DNA from: Desulfurobacteriaceae bacterium
Lineage (GTDB): Bacteria; Aquificota; Aquificia; Desulfurobacteriales; Desulfurobacteriaceae
NCBI GenBank assembly: GCA_027051905.1
Contig: JALUGO010000011.1
Span: 1-64,000 of the forward strand
Direction: 5' to 3'
DNA: 64,000 nucleotides
How positions within the stretch are numbered: position 1 is the first letter of the stretch; each line of letters begins with the position of its first letter. Positions 25,474 through 33,951 of this stretch are shown in pieces. Both the position numbers and the translations under genes were made by a program. The notes under the pieces are model-generated. The model did no database searches, was not told the origin of the DNA, and saw only the letters and a program-made list of their open reading frames with translations.

Positions 25474-26196
25474 ATGAGGATTGCTATTATCTCTGATGTT
25501 CACGGAAATATACATGCCCTTAAGGCCGTTGAAAAACGGCTTTCCGAAATTGGTGTGGATGATGTGTGGTGTTTGGGGGATACTGTAGGTTACGGTGCTT
25601 TTCCCAACCAGTGTATTGATTGGATAAGGCGTAACTGTTCGGTTGTTCTTCTTGGAAACCATGAACTTGCTCTTTTGGGTTTTGTAGACGTTTCGCTTCT
25701 CAATGACTACGCCCGAAAAGCTATTGAGTGGACTAAGGGTGTTATAACTGAAGAGAATCTGGGATTCCTTAAAGGACTGGGAGTTCAACATTTTACAGAC
25801 TGCTGCCAGTTGGTTCACGATACCCCCGGGTCTCCAGGTAGCATGGAGTATATCCTTACCAAAGAAGATGCTTACAGGGCTCTCCTTTATCAGCAGAGAA
25901 ATCTCTGTTTTTTTGGCCATACGCATATACCGGCAGCTTATAGGCTGTTAAGTTCTACTGTTGATAGACTGAACGTTTATAGCCTTTCTGTTGATGCTGG
26001 CAGGTATATGATTAATCCGGGGAGTGTTGGCCAGCCAAGGGACAGAGATCCGAGAGCAGCCTTTGGTGTTTTTGATACAGAGTTTATGAGGTTTGTTCTT
26101 TATCGGGTAGAATACGATACGAAGACAGCAGCAAGAGAAATACTGAGAGCTGGTCTTCCAGACTACCTTGCAGCAAGGCTTATTCTGGGGGTTTGA
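25474..26196 (+). CDS. Calcineurin-like metallophosphoesterase (YfcE/MJ0936-like)
   Basis: 240 residues. The metal-binding series is DVHGN (residues 8-12), LGDTVGYG, GNHELA, and FGHTHIP, followed by INPGSVGQPRDRDPRAAFGVFD, typical of the YfcE-type phosphodiesterases with dinuclear metal. Substrate unknown; family members hydrolyse model phosphodiesters or protein phosphates. Shine-Dalgarno GGAG is 6 bases before the ATG. It overlaps no gene and is 1 base upstream of the aldehyde dehydrogenase gene, so probably co-transcribed. Confidence 0.85.
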   Translation: MRIAIISDVHGNIHALKAVEKRLSEIGVDDVWCLGDTVGYGAFPNQCIDWIRRNCSVVLLGNHELALLGFVDVSLLNDYARKAIEWTKGVITEENLGFLKGLGVQHFTDCCQLVHDTPGSPGSMEYILTKEDAYRALLYQQRNLCFFGHTHIPAAYRLLSSTVDRLNVYSLSVDAGRYMINPGSVGQPRDRDPRAAFGVFDTEFMRFVLYRVEYDTKTAAREILRAGLPDYLAARLILGV

Positions 26197-26197
26197 T

Positions 26198-27631
26198 ATG
26201 AAAGGTTACATGCTTATAGCGGGAAAGAGGATTTTTAAAAAGGAAGAAATTGAAATTTATTTTCCCTACGATGGCTCTTTAGTAGGAACAATTCCTAGAG
26301 GTGATGAAAAAGATGTTGAGCTTGCCGTTGAGTCGGCTAAAGTGGGCTTTGAGAAGATGAAAAAGCTTACAGCTTACGAGAGGTTCAGAATTTTAGAAAG
26401 GGCTGCGAGGCTTCTTTCTAAAAGGAGCAGGGAGTTTGCCGAGCTCCTTGTTATGGAGGTTGGAAAAACCATTAACGAGGCGATGGGAGAGGTTGGAAGA
26501 GCTATTAACACAATTACTCTCTCTGCCGAAGAGGCTAAAAGGGTTTTAGGAGAAGAGGTTCGGTTTGACGCCGCTCCGGGTATAAAAGGAAAAGTGGGGT
26601 TTTACAAACGAGTTCCGCTTGGGGTCATAGGGTGTATTACTCCTTTTAACTTTCCACTAAACCTTACGTGTCATAAGGTTGCTCCAGCTTTGGCTGCTGG
26701 AAATGCCGTTGTTATAAAGCCTTCTGAGAATACGTCGTTGACGGTGATAAGACTGGGGGAGCTCCTTGTTGAAGCCGGATTTCCTCCAGAGGCGGTTAAC
26801 GTAGTTACAGGCTACGGAGAGGAGGCCGGAGACGCCTTAGTCAGACACCCGGATGTAAGGATGATCACTTTTACAGGAAGCGTTCAAACCGGAAAAGTAA
26901 TCGTGAGTCGTGGAGGGCTGAAAAAATACGCAATGGAGCTTGGGTCAAATGCAGGTGTTTACATTGATAAAGATCAGAGTGAGAAGCTTTCCCAGATTGC
27001 AGAGAAGGTTGCAAGGGGCGGTTTTGCCCTTGCCGGTCAGGTCTGTATCTCCGTTCAGCGAGTCTTTGTCCACTCTTCTCTCTTTGAAGACTTTATTAGA
27101 GAAGTTGTTGGGTTTACTAAAAATCTCAGAGTTGGAGATCCTAGGCTTGAGGAGACGGACGTAGGACCTGTTATAGATAAAGGAGCGGCAGACAGAATTA
27201 TGAAGTGGATAGAAGAGGCCGTTTCCTTGGGGGCAGAAGTTGTATACGGCGGAAAAAAGCTTTCTGACACGTTGATTGAGCCTACCATTGTCATTAACGT
27301 TCCAAGGGAGGCCAAACTTTTCAAGTCAGAAGTTTTTGGCCCCGTAATAGCTATTAACAGGGTTAACTCCTTAGAGGAAGGAATAAGTGCTGTTAACGAT
27401 TCTCCTTACGGTCTTCAGGCCGGAATCTTTACAGACAACATTAAGGTAGCCTTCAAATTTGCAGAAGAAGTTGAGTGTGGTGGCATAATGATTAATGAAA
27501 TTCCAACATTCAGAGTTGATCAAATGCCTTACGGGGGAGTTAAGGAGAGCGGTATAGGAAGAGAGGGACCAAAGTTTGCCATTGAAGAGATGACAGAAGT
27601 TAAAACCATCTGTTTTGATACCGCTTTTTAA
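26198..27631 (+). CDS. NAD(P)-dependent aldehyde dehydrogenase
   Basis: 477 residues. It has the ALDH fold: PFNFPLNLTCHKVAPALAAGNAVVIKPSE, catalytic Glu in MELGSNAGVYI and catalytic Cys in GQVCISVQRV, ending PYGGVKESGIGREGP. The EL-G-S-N variation in place of EL-G-G-K is found in lactaldehyde/GAPN-like members. Likely substrates are glyceraldehyde-3-phosphate, lactaldehyde or succinate semialdehyde, not resolvable here. The ATG at 26198 after GGGGG is preferred to a longer start inside the phosphoesterase gene. Confidence 0.9.
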   Translation: MKGYMLIAGKRIFKKEEIEIYFPYDGSLVGTIPRGDEKDVELAVESAKVGFEKMKKLTAYERFRILERAARLLSKRSREFAELLVMEVGKTINEAMGEVGRAINTITLSAEEAKRVLGEEVRFDAAPGIKGKVGFYKRVPLGVIGCITPFNFPLNLTCHKVAPALAAGNAVVIKPSENTSLTVIRLGELLVEAGFPPEAVNVVTGYGEEAGDALVRHPDVRMITFTGSVQTGKVIVSRGGLKKYAMELGSNAGVYIDKDQSEKLSQIAEKVARGGFALAGQVCISVQRVFVHSSLFEDFIREVVGFTKNLRVGDPRLEETDVGPVIDKGAADRIMKWIEEAVSLGAEVVYGGKKLSDTLIEPTIVINVPREAKLFKSEVFGPVIAINRVNSLEEGISAVNDSPYGLQAGIFTDNIKVAFKFAEEVECGGIMINEIPTFRVDQMPYGGVKESGIGREGPKFAIEEMTEVKTICFDTAF

Positions 27632-27672
27632 ACATTAGGGAATGCAGTTTTAATAGTTGATGAAGCCATAAG

Positions 27673-28173
27673 CTATTTGGTTCTTTTACGAAACTTCTCT
27701 TTGAGTTTTTTCTCAACAAACGGAGTAACGAATTGGGAAACATCTCCTCCGTAAAAAGCTATCTCTCTCACTGCTGATGAAGAGAGATAGGCATAATCGT
27801 CTGATGGCATTAGGAAAACAGTTTCAATTTCTGGATAGAGTTTCCTGTTGAGAGATGCCATAGTAAACTCGTGATCCATATCCGAGACGATTCTTATTCC
27901 TCTGAGTATTGCCACAGCGTTTTCTTTCTTTGCAAACTCTACTAAGAGGGAGTTAAATGTTTTTACCTTTACCTTCTCTTTAAACCCCAGCTCTCTAAGA
28001 CTTTCTATAAACATTTCCTTTCTCTCTTCTATGGAAAAGAGGGGGGTCTTCTTTGGGTTTTCTGCTATTCCTACAATGAGTTCTTGGAAAAGTTCTAAGC
28101 CTCTTTTAACTATGTCTAAGTGTCCTAAAGTTACCGGATCAAAAGTTCCCGGATATATGGCTCTTTTTATCAA
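27673..28173 (-). CDS. coaD: Pantetheine-phosphate adenylyltransferase
   Basis: 166 residues. It transfers AMP to 4'-phosphopantetheine in CoA synthesis. Nucleotidyl-transferase motifs are YPGTFDPVTLGHLDIV (HxGH variant T-x-GH) and LSSSAVREIA (ISSTxxR type). A TTG start is used, with AAAGGAGG upstream. It converges on the aldehyde dehydrogenase gene with a 41-base gap, and diverges from mdh. Confidence 0.96.
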   Translation of the reverse strand: MIKRAIYPGTFDPVTLGHLDIVKRGLELFQELIVGIAENPKKTPLFSIEERKEMFIESLRELGFKEKVKVKTFNSLLVEFAKKENAVAILRGIRIVSDMDHEFTMASLNRKLYPEIETVFLMPSDDYAYLSSSAVREIAFYGGDVSQFVTPFVEKKLKEKFRKRTK

Positions 28174-28223
28174 CTCTTATCCTCCTTTAAGTTATTTGAG
28201 TATCAGTATATGATTATACCTGG

Positions 28224-28252
28224 TTAAAACTGAGAGGAATTCATGTTAAAAT
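28224..28252 (+). promoter_or_regulatory. Possible sigma-70 promoter for mdh
   Basis: TTAAAA and TAAAAT are separated by exactly 17 bases, 32 bases before the mdh start. The -35 matches only 4 of 6. No operator-like element is seen. Confidence 0.35.
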
Positions 28253-28283
28253 AGCTCAACCAACAGGATTAAGGGAGGAAACA

Positions 28284-29225
28284 TTGGATCGCAAAAAAAT
28301 AACAATCGTTGGAGCTGGAAACATAGGAGCAACCTTGGCTCTTCTTCTTGCAAGAAGGGAAACCGCTGATATTACCCTTATAGATATTAATGAAGGAGTA
28401 GCTAAAGGAAAAGCCCTTGACATTATGGAGGCTTCTCCAATTCTTGGTTTTAATGCTCATGTAACTGGAACGGGTAATTATGAGGATACTGCTGGTTCTG
28501 ACGTTGTTGTAATAACCGCTGGTTTTCCAAGAAAGCCAGGAATGAGTAGAGATGATCTTCTGTTTAAGAACTTTGAAGTTGTGAAGTCAGTTTCTGAGCA
28601 AATAAGGAAATATTCTCCGGAAGCATTTATTATTGTTGTTACCAATCCTCTTGATGCCATGACCTATACGGCTTTAAAAGTTACAGGTTTTCCTAAAGAG
28701 AGGGTTCTTGGAATGGCCGGTGTATTGGATTCTGCCCGTTTTGCTTACTTTATTTCTGAAAAGACCGGAATTTCTGTTGAGAATATAAAGGCTTTTGTTA
28801 TCGGAGGTCATGGGGACGATATGGTTCCCCTTCCTCAATATACAACTGTTTCTGGTATGCCTGTGAAGAACTTTCTTTCTGAAGAGGAGTTACAGGAAGT
28901 TATTGAAAGAACAAGGTTTGGAGGAGGAGAAATAGTTCAGCTCTTAAAGACAGGAAGTGCTTTTTACGCACCAGCTGCTTCTATTCTTGAGATGGTTTTA
29001 GCAATTCTCTGGAATAAAAGGAAGATTCTTTCTGCGAGTGTTTATTTAGATGGTGAAATAGGGGATTACTATGGAGCTTCAGGACTTTGTGTTGGTGTTC
29101 CAATAGTTCTTGGTAAAGAAGGTGTAGAAGACATTATCAAGTTAGACCTTACGGAAGAGGAGTGGCAGGCCTGGAGAAGGTCTGTAGAGTCTGTTAGAAG
29201 GCTTGTAGAGAAATTGCCCCTTTGA
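28284..29225 (+). CDS. mdh: Malate dehydrogenase (LDH-like)
   Basis: 313 residues. NAD-binding GAGNIGATLALLLARRE, catalytic GGHGDDMVPLPQYTTVSG and RTRFGGGEIVQLL are typical of the LDH-like MDH clade. A TTG start is used, preceded by GGGAGG. It interconverts malate and oxaloacetate; in a reductive TCA organism it works in the reductive direction and the downstream fumarase alpha subunit follows by 7 bases, so they form a pathway pair. No fumarase beta is next to it. Confidence 0.96.
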   Translation: MDRKKITIVGAGNIGATLALLLARRETADITLIDINEGVAKGKALDIMEASPILGFNAHVTGTGNYEDTAGSDVVVITAGFPRKPGMSRDDLLFKNFEVVKSVSEQIRKYSPEAFIIVVTNPLDAMTYTALKVTGFPKERVLGMAGVLDSARFAYFISEKTGISVENIKAFVIGGHGDDMVPLPQYTTVSGMPVKNFLSEEELQEVIERTRFGGGEIVQLLKTGSAFYAPAASILEMVLAILWNKRKILSASVYLDGEIGDYYGASGLCVGVPIVLGKEGVEDIIKLDLTEEEWQAWRRSVESVRRLVEKLPL

Positions 29226-29232
29226 GGAGAGG

Positions 29233-30081
29233 ATGATGAGGGAAATTCATGTAGGTAGAGTTAAAGAGACAGTAAAAAAGCTCTGCATGGAAGCAAACTA
29301 CTTTTTACCTGAGGATGTTTTAGGTGCATTTAAGGAAGGTAAGGAAAAGGAAGTTTCTCCTGTTGGTAAAAATGTGTTTGACATACTTCAGGAAAACGCG
29401 AAGATAGCGGCAACTGAAAGGATTCCTTACTGTCAGGATACTGGGTTTGCTGTCGTTTTTGTTGAAATAGGTCAGGATGTGAGATTTGTAGGAGGGAGCC
29501 TTGAAGAGGCTATCAATCAAGGGGTTGCTGAGGGTTATACTGAAGGATATTTAAGGAAGTCTATAGTTTCGGATCCCCTCTTTGAAAGGAAAAATACAGG
29601 GAATAACACACCTGCTGTCATTCACTACTCAATCGTTCCTGGAGACAGGGTAAAGATTACCGTTGCTGCAAAAGGTGGTGGAAGTGAGAATATGAGCAGA
29701 CTTGCAATGCTTAAGCCTGCCGACGGTGTAGAGGGAGTTAAAAGGTTCGTTTTAAAAACTGTTAGCGATGCAGGACCTAACCCATGTCCTCCAATTACGG
29801 TTGGAGTAGGCATAGGAGGGACATTTGAGAAGGTCGCTTATCTTGCGAAGAAGGCACTTTTAAGGCCTATTGGTCACAGGAATCCTGATCCCCGTTACGC
29901 ACAGCTTGAGGAAGAACTTTTAGAGGAAATAAACAAGCTGGGTATAGGCCCTTCAGGTTTTGGTGGGAAGGTGACGGCTTTAGACGTAAAAATTGAGTGG
30001 TATCCCTGCCATATTGCCTCTCTTCCAGTTGCTGTGAATATTCAATGTCATGCTTCAAGGCATAAAGAGGCTGAAATTTAA
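29233..30081 (+). CDS. Class I fumarate hydratase, alpha subunit
   Basis: 282 residues; matches the Fe-S alpha subunit (FumA N-terminal/TtdA-like) of two-subunit class I fumarases. Probable cluster cysteines are in PYCQDTGF, GPNPCPPITVGVGIGG and WYPCHIASLPVAVNIQCH. It hydrates fumarate to malate, or the reverse in the reductive TCA cycle. The beta subunit would normally be adjacent but here the next gene is a convergent bioC, so it must lie elsewhere. The stop overlaps bioC at the palindrome TTAA. ATG 29236 is an alternative start one codon later. Confidence 0.92.
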   Translation: MMREIHVGRVKETVKKLCMEANYFLPEDVLGAFKEGKEKEVSPVGKNVFDILQENAKIAATERIPYCQDTGFAVVFVEIGQDVRFVGGSLEEAINQGVAEGYTEGYLRKSIVSDPLFERKNTGNNTPAVIHYSIVPGDRVKITVAAKGGGSENMSRLAMLKPADGVEGVKRFVLKTVSDAGPNPCPPITVGVGIGGTFEKVAYLAKKALLRPIGHRNPDPRYAQLEEELLEEINKLGIGPSGFGGKVTALDVKIEWYPCHIASLPVAVNIQCHASRHKEAEI

Positions 30082-30782
30082 AGTTTTCTGGCTACTATAA
30101 GGAGAACTCTATACTCAATGGTAGGGTTCTCCTCAAATATCTTTTTAAACATTTTTGCTTCCTTAAAAGAGGCTCTTCCAAAAGGATTTTTTGCTCCTAT
30201 TCCTGTTACTCTTTTTAAGGCTTCTCTTGCTGAAGAAAATTTTTCTTTTAAAACGAACCGTTCAAATGTAACGATGGAGAACTTTGTTTTAACAGCTTTG
30301 AAAACTTTTTCTTCCTGTGGAAACTGGAATAGCGGAATTTTGCCTGATGCCTTTTTCCAGCTCTCGAAGAGGATTTTAAGGCTTCCTTCAACGGGGACTG
30401 TCACAAAAAGTAGCCCATCTTTTTTAAGTGTTCTGTTTATTTCTCCTAAAGTCTTTTCGATGTTTGTCCATTGGAAGGTAAAGTTTGAAAAAACGGCTTT
30501 GAAGCTTCCCTTTTTAAAGGGAAGTTCCTCTCCATTTCCACATACAGATAAGTTTCCTCTTTCTTTACAGCGTTTCGCCATTCCAAACGCTATGTCAAGG
30601 CTTACTACTTTAGGTCCAGTAAGGTTTTTTCCGGTTCCGGCTCCTAGGTCCAAGACCGGTTTTGGAGAGTTAAAGAGGTTGTATAGCTTAAGAAGCCTCC
30701 TTCCTGATGTTTCCTGGATGGAAGCAAAGCGTTCATAGTTTTTGGCTGCTTTTGAAAAGTTTTTCTTAATCATCTCCTTCAT
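30078..30782 (-). CDS. bioC: Malonyl-ACP O-methyltransferase BioC-like
   Basis: 234 residues. The N-terminal pattern NFSKAAKNYERFASIQ resembles BioC (FSRAA..YDRHA..Q), followed by SAM motif LDLGAGTGKNL, GNGEELPF and FSNFTFQW. BioC methylates malonyl-ACP to start biotin synthesis. No other bio genes are nearby, so a related SAM methyltransferase is possible. There is no Shine-Dalgarno; TATAAT lies 10 bases before the ATG, which suggests a very short or absent leader. Confidence 0.78.
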   Translation of the reverse strand: MKEMIKKNFSKAAKNYERFASIQETSGRRLLKLYNLFNSPKPVLDLGAGTGKNLTGPKVVSLDIAFGMAKRCKERGNLSVCGNGEELPFKKGSFKAVFSNFTFQWTNIEKTLGEINRTLKKDGLLFVTVPVEGSLKILFESWKKASGKIPLFQFPQEEKVFKAVKTKFSIVTFERFVLKEKFSSAREALKRVTGIGAKNPFGRASFKEAKMFKKIFEENPTIEYRVLLIVARKL

Positions 30783-30823
30783 AGAGGTTAAAATTATAGG
30801 CTAAATTCAGAAGGGAGAAACTC

Positions 30824-31900
30824 TTGGGCTGGATCAGAAGGAGAAGAACGAAAACGATATGGGTTGGGAATGTTCCTATAGGGAGCTCCCACCCCATAGC
30901 TGTTCAATCTATGACGAACACCTTTACAGAAGACGTTGACACAACAGTTGCTCAGATAAAAGAGCTCGAAAGAGTTGGCTGTGAAATTGTAAGGGTTGCT
31001 GTTCCCTCGGTGAAGGCAGCTGAGGCTCTACTGAAAATTAAAAAAAGAATATCAATACCTCTTATAGCCGACGTTCACTTTGATTACAGGTTGGCTATTC
31101 TGTCCATCGAAAACGGAGCAGATGGTGTCAGGATAAACCCGGGGAATATAGGTGAATGGTGGAAAGTTGTGGAGATTGCAAAACTTGCTGCTGAAAAGGG
31201 TATACCCATAAGGGTTGGAGTTAACTCAGGTTCGATTCCCAAAGGTATTTTGAATAAATACGGAGCTCCCACTCCTGAAGCCCTCGCCGAAACAGCTCTT
31301 GATTACGCAAAGCGTTTTGAAGATCTGGGTTTTACGAACCTGAAATTTTCCCTTAAAGGATCCAGAGTCAAAACTACAGTAATTGCCAACCAACTTTTTG
31401 CTGAAAAAACGGATTATCCCATTCACATTGGTATAACAGAAGCTGGAACTTTAATTTCAGGGGCTGTTAAATCTGCCGTTGGGGTAGGGATACTTCTCTA
31501 CAGAGGAATTGGCGATACTGTAAGGATTTCACTTTCAACCAGTCCAAAAGAAGAGGTAAAGGTTGCTTATAAGATCCTTTCAGCTCTAGAACTGCGAAAG
31601 CGCGGAGTAGAAGTGATTTCCTGCCCAACCTGTGGCAGGTGTCTTGTTGACGTTGAAACTCTGGCTGAAGAGGTTGAGAAAAGACTGGAACATATAAAAG
31701 TTCCTTTAAAAATTGCTGTGATGGGGTGTGCAGTAAACGGTCCCGGAGAAGCGATGTTTGCCGATATTGGAATAGCAGGTGCTGGTGATTACTTCATACT
31801 TTTTGTCAGAGGAAAAGTGATAGATAAACTCTCTCAGGAGGATGCCTTAGAAAGGCTGGTAGAGGAGGCTGAGAAAATTGCAGCTGAAAGGGAGAATTAG
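30824..31900 (+). CDS. ispG: 4-hydroxy-3-methylbut-2-enyl-diphosphate synthase
   Basis: 358 residues. It is the penultimate MEP-pathway enzyme, reducing MEcPP to HMBPP with a [4Fe-4S] cluster held by cysteines in SCPTCGRC and MGCAVNGPGEA. The N-terminal TIM barrel begins TKTIWVGNVPIGSSHPIAVQSMTN. A TTG start is used after AAGGGAG. ispF is 9 kb downstream in the same strand run. The end overlaps folB by 23 bases. Confidence 0.97.
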   Translation: MGWIRRRRTKTIWVGNVPIGSSHPIAVQSMTNTFTEDVDTTVAQIKELERVGCEIVRVAVPSVKAAEALLKIKKRISIPLIADVHFDYRLAILSIENGADGVRINPGNIGEWWKVVEIAKLAAEKGIPIRVGVNSGSIPKGILNKYGAPTPEALAETALDYAKRFEDLGFTNLKFSLKGSRVKTTVIANQLFAEKTDYPIHIGITEAGTLISGAVKSAVGVGILLYRGIGDTVRISLSTSPKEEVKVAYKILSALELRKRGVEVISCPTCGRCLVDVETLAEEVEKRLEHIKVPLKIAVMGCAVNGPGEAMFADIGIAGAGDYFILFVRGKVIDKLSQEDALERLVEEAEKIAAEREN

Positions 31901-32225
31901 GCGAAAAGTTTTCATTGAAGATCTGAAACTACATTTAAGATGTGGAGTTTACCCCGAAGAGCGAAAACTAGGTGTTGAAATTAAGCTAAGTGTTGAAGTA
32001 TGTTCTAGGGAGTTCGTTGACTATCAGGAGTTGTATAGGGTAATTTCTGAAGTTTCCAATAAAACCTATACCTATCTTGAGGATTTCCAGGATGAGTTAT
32101 TGAGAGTAATTGTTGAAAAGTGGGATCCCGATTTTGTTAGAATAGAAACCATTAAACTCAGTGTGCCTTTTCAAAATAGTTTTAAAGGAGTGGGAGTAGA
32201 ACTGTTATGGGAGAGAAGGACATAG
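31878..32225 (+). CDS. folB: Dihydroneopterin aldolase
   Basis: 115 residues. It resembles FolB (VFIEDLKLHLRCGVYPEERKLG, then VDYQELYRVIS, TYLEDFQDELLRVI), which cleaves dihydroneopterin in folate synthesis. The ladder of conserved residues is looser than in standard FolB but the order is right. A TTG start inside ispG is the only usual start; the Shine-Dalgarno is not clear. It overlaps the following GGDEF gene by 19 bases. Confidence 0.78.
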   Translation: MQLKGRIRRKVFIEDLKLHLRCGVYPEERKLGVEIKLSVEVCSREFVDYQELYRVISEVSNKTYTYLEDFQDELLRVIVEKWDPDFVRIETIKLSVPFQNSFKGVGVELLWERRT

Positions 32226-33286
32226 AGTGTAGACTCTTAAGACAAATTAGAGAAAAGAAGAAACTTACCCCTTCAGAGCTTCAGAAGATAACAGATATTG
32301 CCAAAGAAGAGTTAAGATTCCTGGCCAGGAATAACATTCCCTTAATACCGGAAAACTACGTTCTCTGGTTTGAGATTTTCTGTTACATAGTCGAAAACAA
32401 TTTAAAGCTTACAGACCTTGAAATAATGGGACTTTTTAAGGAAAAGTATCCAACAACGTCAGAAGTGGAAAGTGTTCTTATAGAAGTTGAACCAGAAGAG
32501 AAAGAACTTATTAAAAAAGTTGCTTCAGAGATTGTTTCCGAAATAGATACGGTGGTAAGAAGACTTGAGCATCACAACCAGAGACTTTCAGAGAAGGAAG
32601 AGTCATTCAGGGAAATTGAAGAAACAGTTGAAGATCGTTCTGTTAAAGATATGGTAGGCCAGATTCTCACCGAGCTTAGGGAAATAAGAAAACAGAACGA
32701 AGAGCTTAAGAAGCGTTTAGAGGAGGCTAATAGTCAGATAAAAAAGTTAACTGATGAACTTGAAGAGAAGGAAAAAGAAGCTACTATTGACTTTCTAACT
32801 CAGGTTGCAAATAGAGCAAGTTTTGATAGAGCTCTTTCCGATATGGTTAACGATTTTTACCGCAGGAATTATCCATTTGCACTGATAATGATAGATATAG
32901 ATAACTTTAAAAAAATTAATGATACTTATGGGCATCAGGCTGGAGATTATGTTCTTCAGGAGCTTGCGAGAGTTTTGAAGAGTCAGTTAAGGGCAAGAGA
33001 TATTATAGCCCGTTATGGTGGTGAAGAGTTTGCTATTATCCTTCCAGGTGTTACATTCAGTCAGGCCTTAAGGGTTGCCGAAAGACTGAGGCGTTCTATA
33101 GAAAAACACCTCTTCAAATATAAAGGTGTCCAAATTCCGGTAACCATCAGCCTTGGCCTTGCCATGATGAGGGACGGATTGGATGAAACAGCGATCGTTG
33201 AGAGGGCTGATAAGGCTCTTTACCTTGCGAAGCGTTCTGGTAAAAATCAGGTTAAAACAGATTTAGATGTGGAGCTTGAGGAGTGA
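32207..33286 (+). CDS. GGDEF diguanylate cyclase
   Basis: 359 residues. A helical N-terminal part (LIPENYVLWFE about residue 46-56) and coiled coil (residues 95-190) lead into a GGDEF domain with active site GGEEF at 271-275 and inhibitory RxxD site at Arg262-Asp265. It should make cyclic di-GMP with product feedback. No transmembrane segment or recognised sensor is present. The input is probably the N-terminal helical segment. It overlaps folB by 19 bases and queH by 4, so it is expressed in this housekeeping run. Confidence 0.9.
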   Translation: MGEKDIECRLLRQIREKKKLTPSELQKITDIAKEELRFLARNNIPLIPENYVLWFEIFCYIVENNLKLTDLEIMGLFKEKYPTTSEVESVLIEVEPEEKELIKKVASEIVSEIDTVVRRLEHHNQRLSEKEESFREIEETVEDRSVKDMVGQILTELREIRKQNEELKKRLEEANSQIKKLTDELEEKEKEATIDFLTQVANRASFDRALSDMVNDFYRRNYPFALIMIDIDNFKKINDTYGHQAGDYVLQELARVLKSQLRARDIIARYGGEEFAIILPGVTFSQALRVAERLRRSIEKHLFKYKGVQIPVTISLGLAMMRDGLDETAIVERADKALYLAKRSGKNQVKTDLDVELEE

Positions 33287-33894
33287 GAGTTCTCCTCCAC
33301 ATCTGCTGTGCTCCCTGTGCCTGTTACCCTATAAGGTGGCTGAAGAAAAATAAATACGAAATAGTTGGTCTCTGGTATAACCCCAACATTCATCCCTGCA
33401 CAGAGTTTGTTAAACGTATGGAGACGGTTAAAGAGCTGGAAAAGATAGAGGGGATAAAAGTTATCTATTTTGATAGTTATGAGCCTGAAAAGTGGTTCAG
33501 GGCAGTTGTATTTAGGGAGGAAAAGCCAGTCAGATGTCAGATATGTTACTCCATGCGTCTTGAAATGGCAGCGGCAGTTGCCAAAAAGGGAAAGTTTGAC
33601 GCTTTTACCTCAACTCTTTTTTATTCAAAATATCAAAAGAGGGAATTAATGCTTCCTCTTGCAGAAAGTGCTGCTCAGAAGTTTGGGGTGAAGTTTTTAG
33701 ATGTTGATTTCAGGGAGGGCTGGAAGGAGGGGATAGAGATATCTAAAACGGAAGGACTCTATCGTCAGCAATACTGCGGTTGTCTCTATTCTGAAAAGGA
33801 GCGTTATTGTCCTAAAGGGAAGCCAAAGTCTGATTGGGTTGTTAAGCAGCTTCTTGAGGAAGCTGAGAGGGTAATTCATCACTTTAAGAAGTAG
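33283..33894 (+). CDS. queH: Epoxyqueuosine reductase QueH
   Basis: 203 residues. QueH reduces epoxyqueuosine to queuosine in tRNA, the B12-independent alternative to QueG. Cysteine pairs are HICCAPCACYP near the start, QICYSMRLE, and QQYCGCLYSE, the known arrangement for iron-sulfur and metal binding. GTG start overlaps the cyclase stop (GAGTGAG). FolE in the window supplies the shared precursor pathway. Confidence 0.92.
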   Translation: MRVLLHICCAPCACYPIRWLKKNKYEIVGLWYNPNIHPCTEFVKRMETVKELEKIEGIKVIYFDSYEPEKWFRAVVFREEKPVRCQICYSMRLEMAAAVAKKGKFDAFTSTLFYSKYQKRELMLPLAESAAQKFGVKFLDVDFREGWKEGIEISKTEGLYRQQYCGCLYSEKERYCPKGKPKSDWVVKQLLEEAERVIHHFKK

Positions 33895-33951
33895 TTTTTT
33901 CCTGCTGTTATAATTCCATTCGGTTTAAAACTTTTCAGGAGGTTAGTTAGC

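Noticed and set aside
25411-25926. 171-codon minus-strand frame opposite the phosphoesterase
   Set aside because: It lies over the epmA start and antisense to a conserved enzyme.
33895-33951. Cobalamin riboswitch before metH
   Set aside because: Only 57 bases separate queH and metH, too short for the conserved riboswitch core, and no B12 box is seen.
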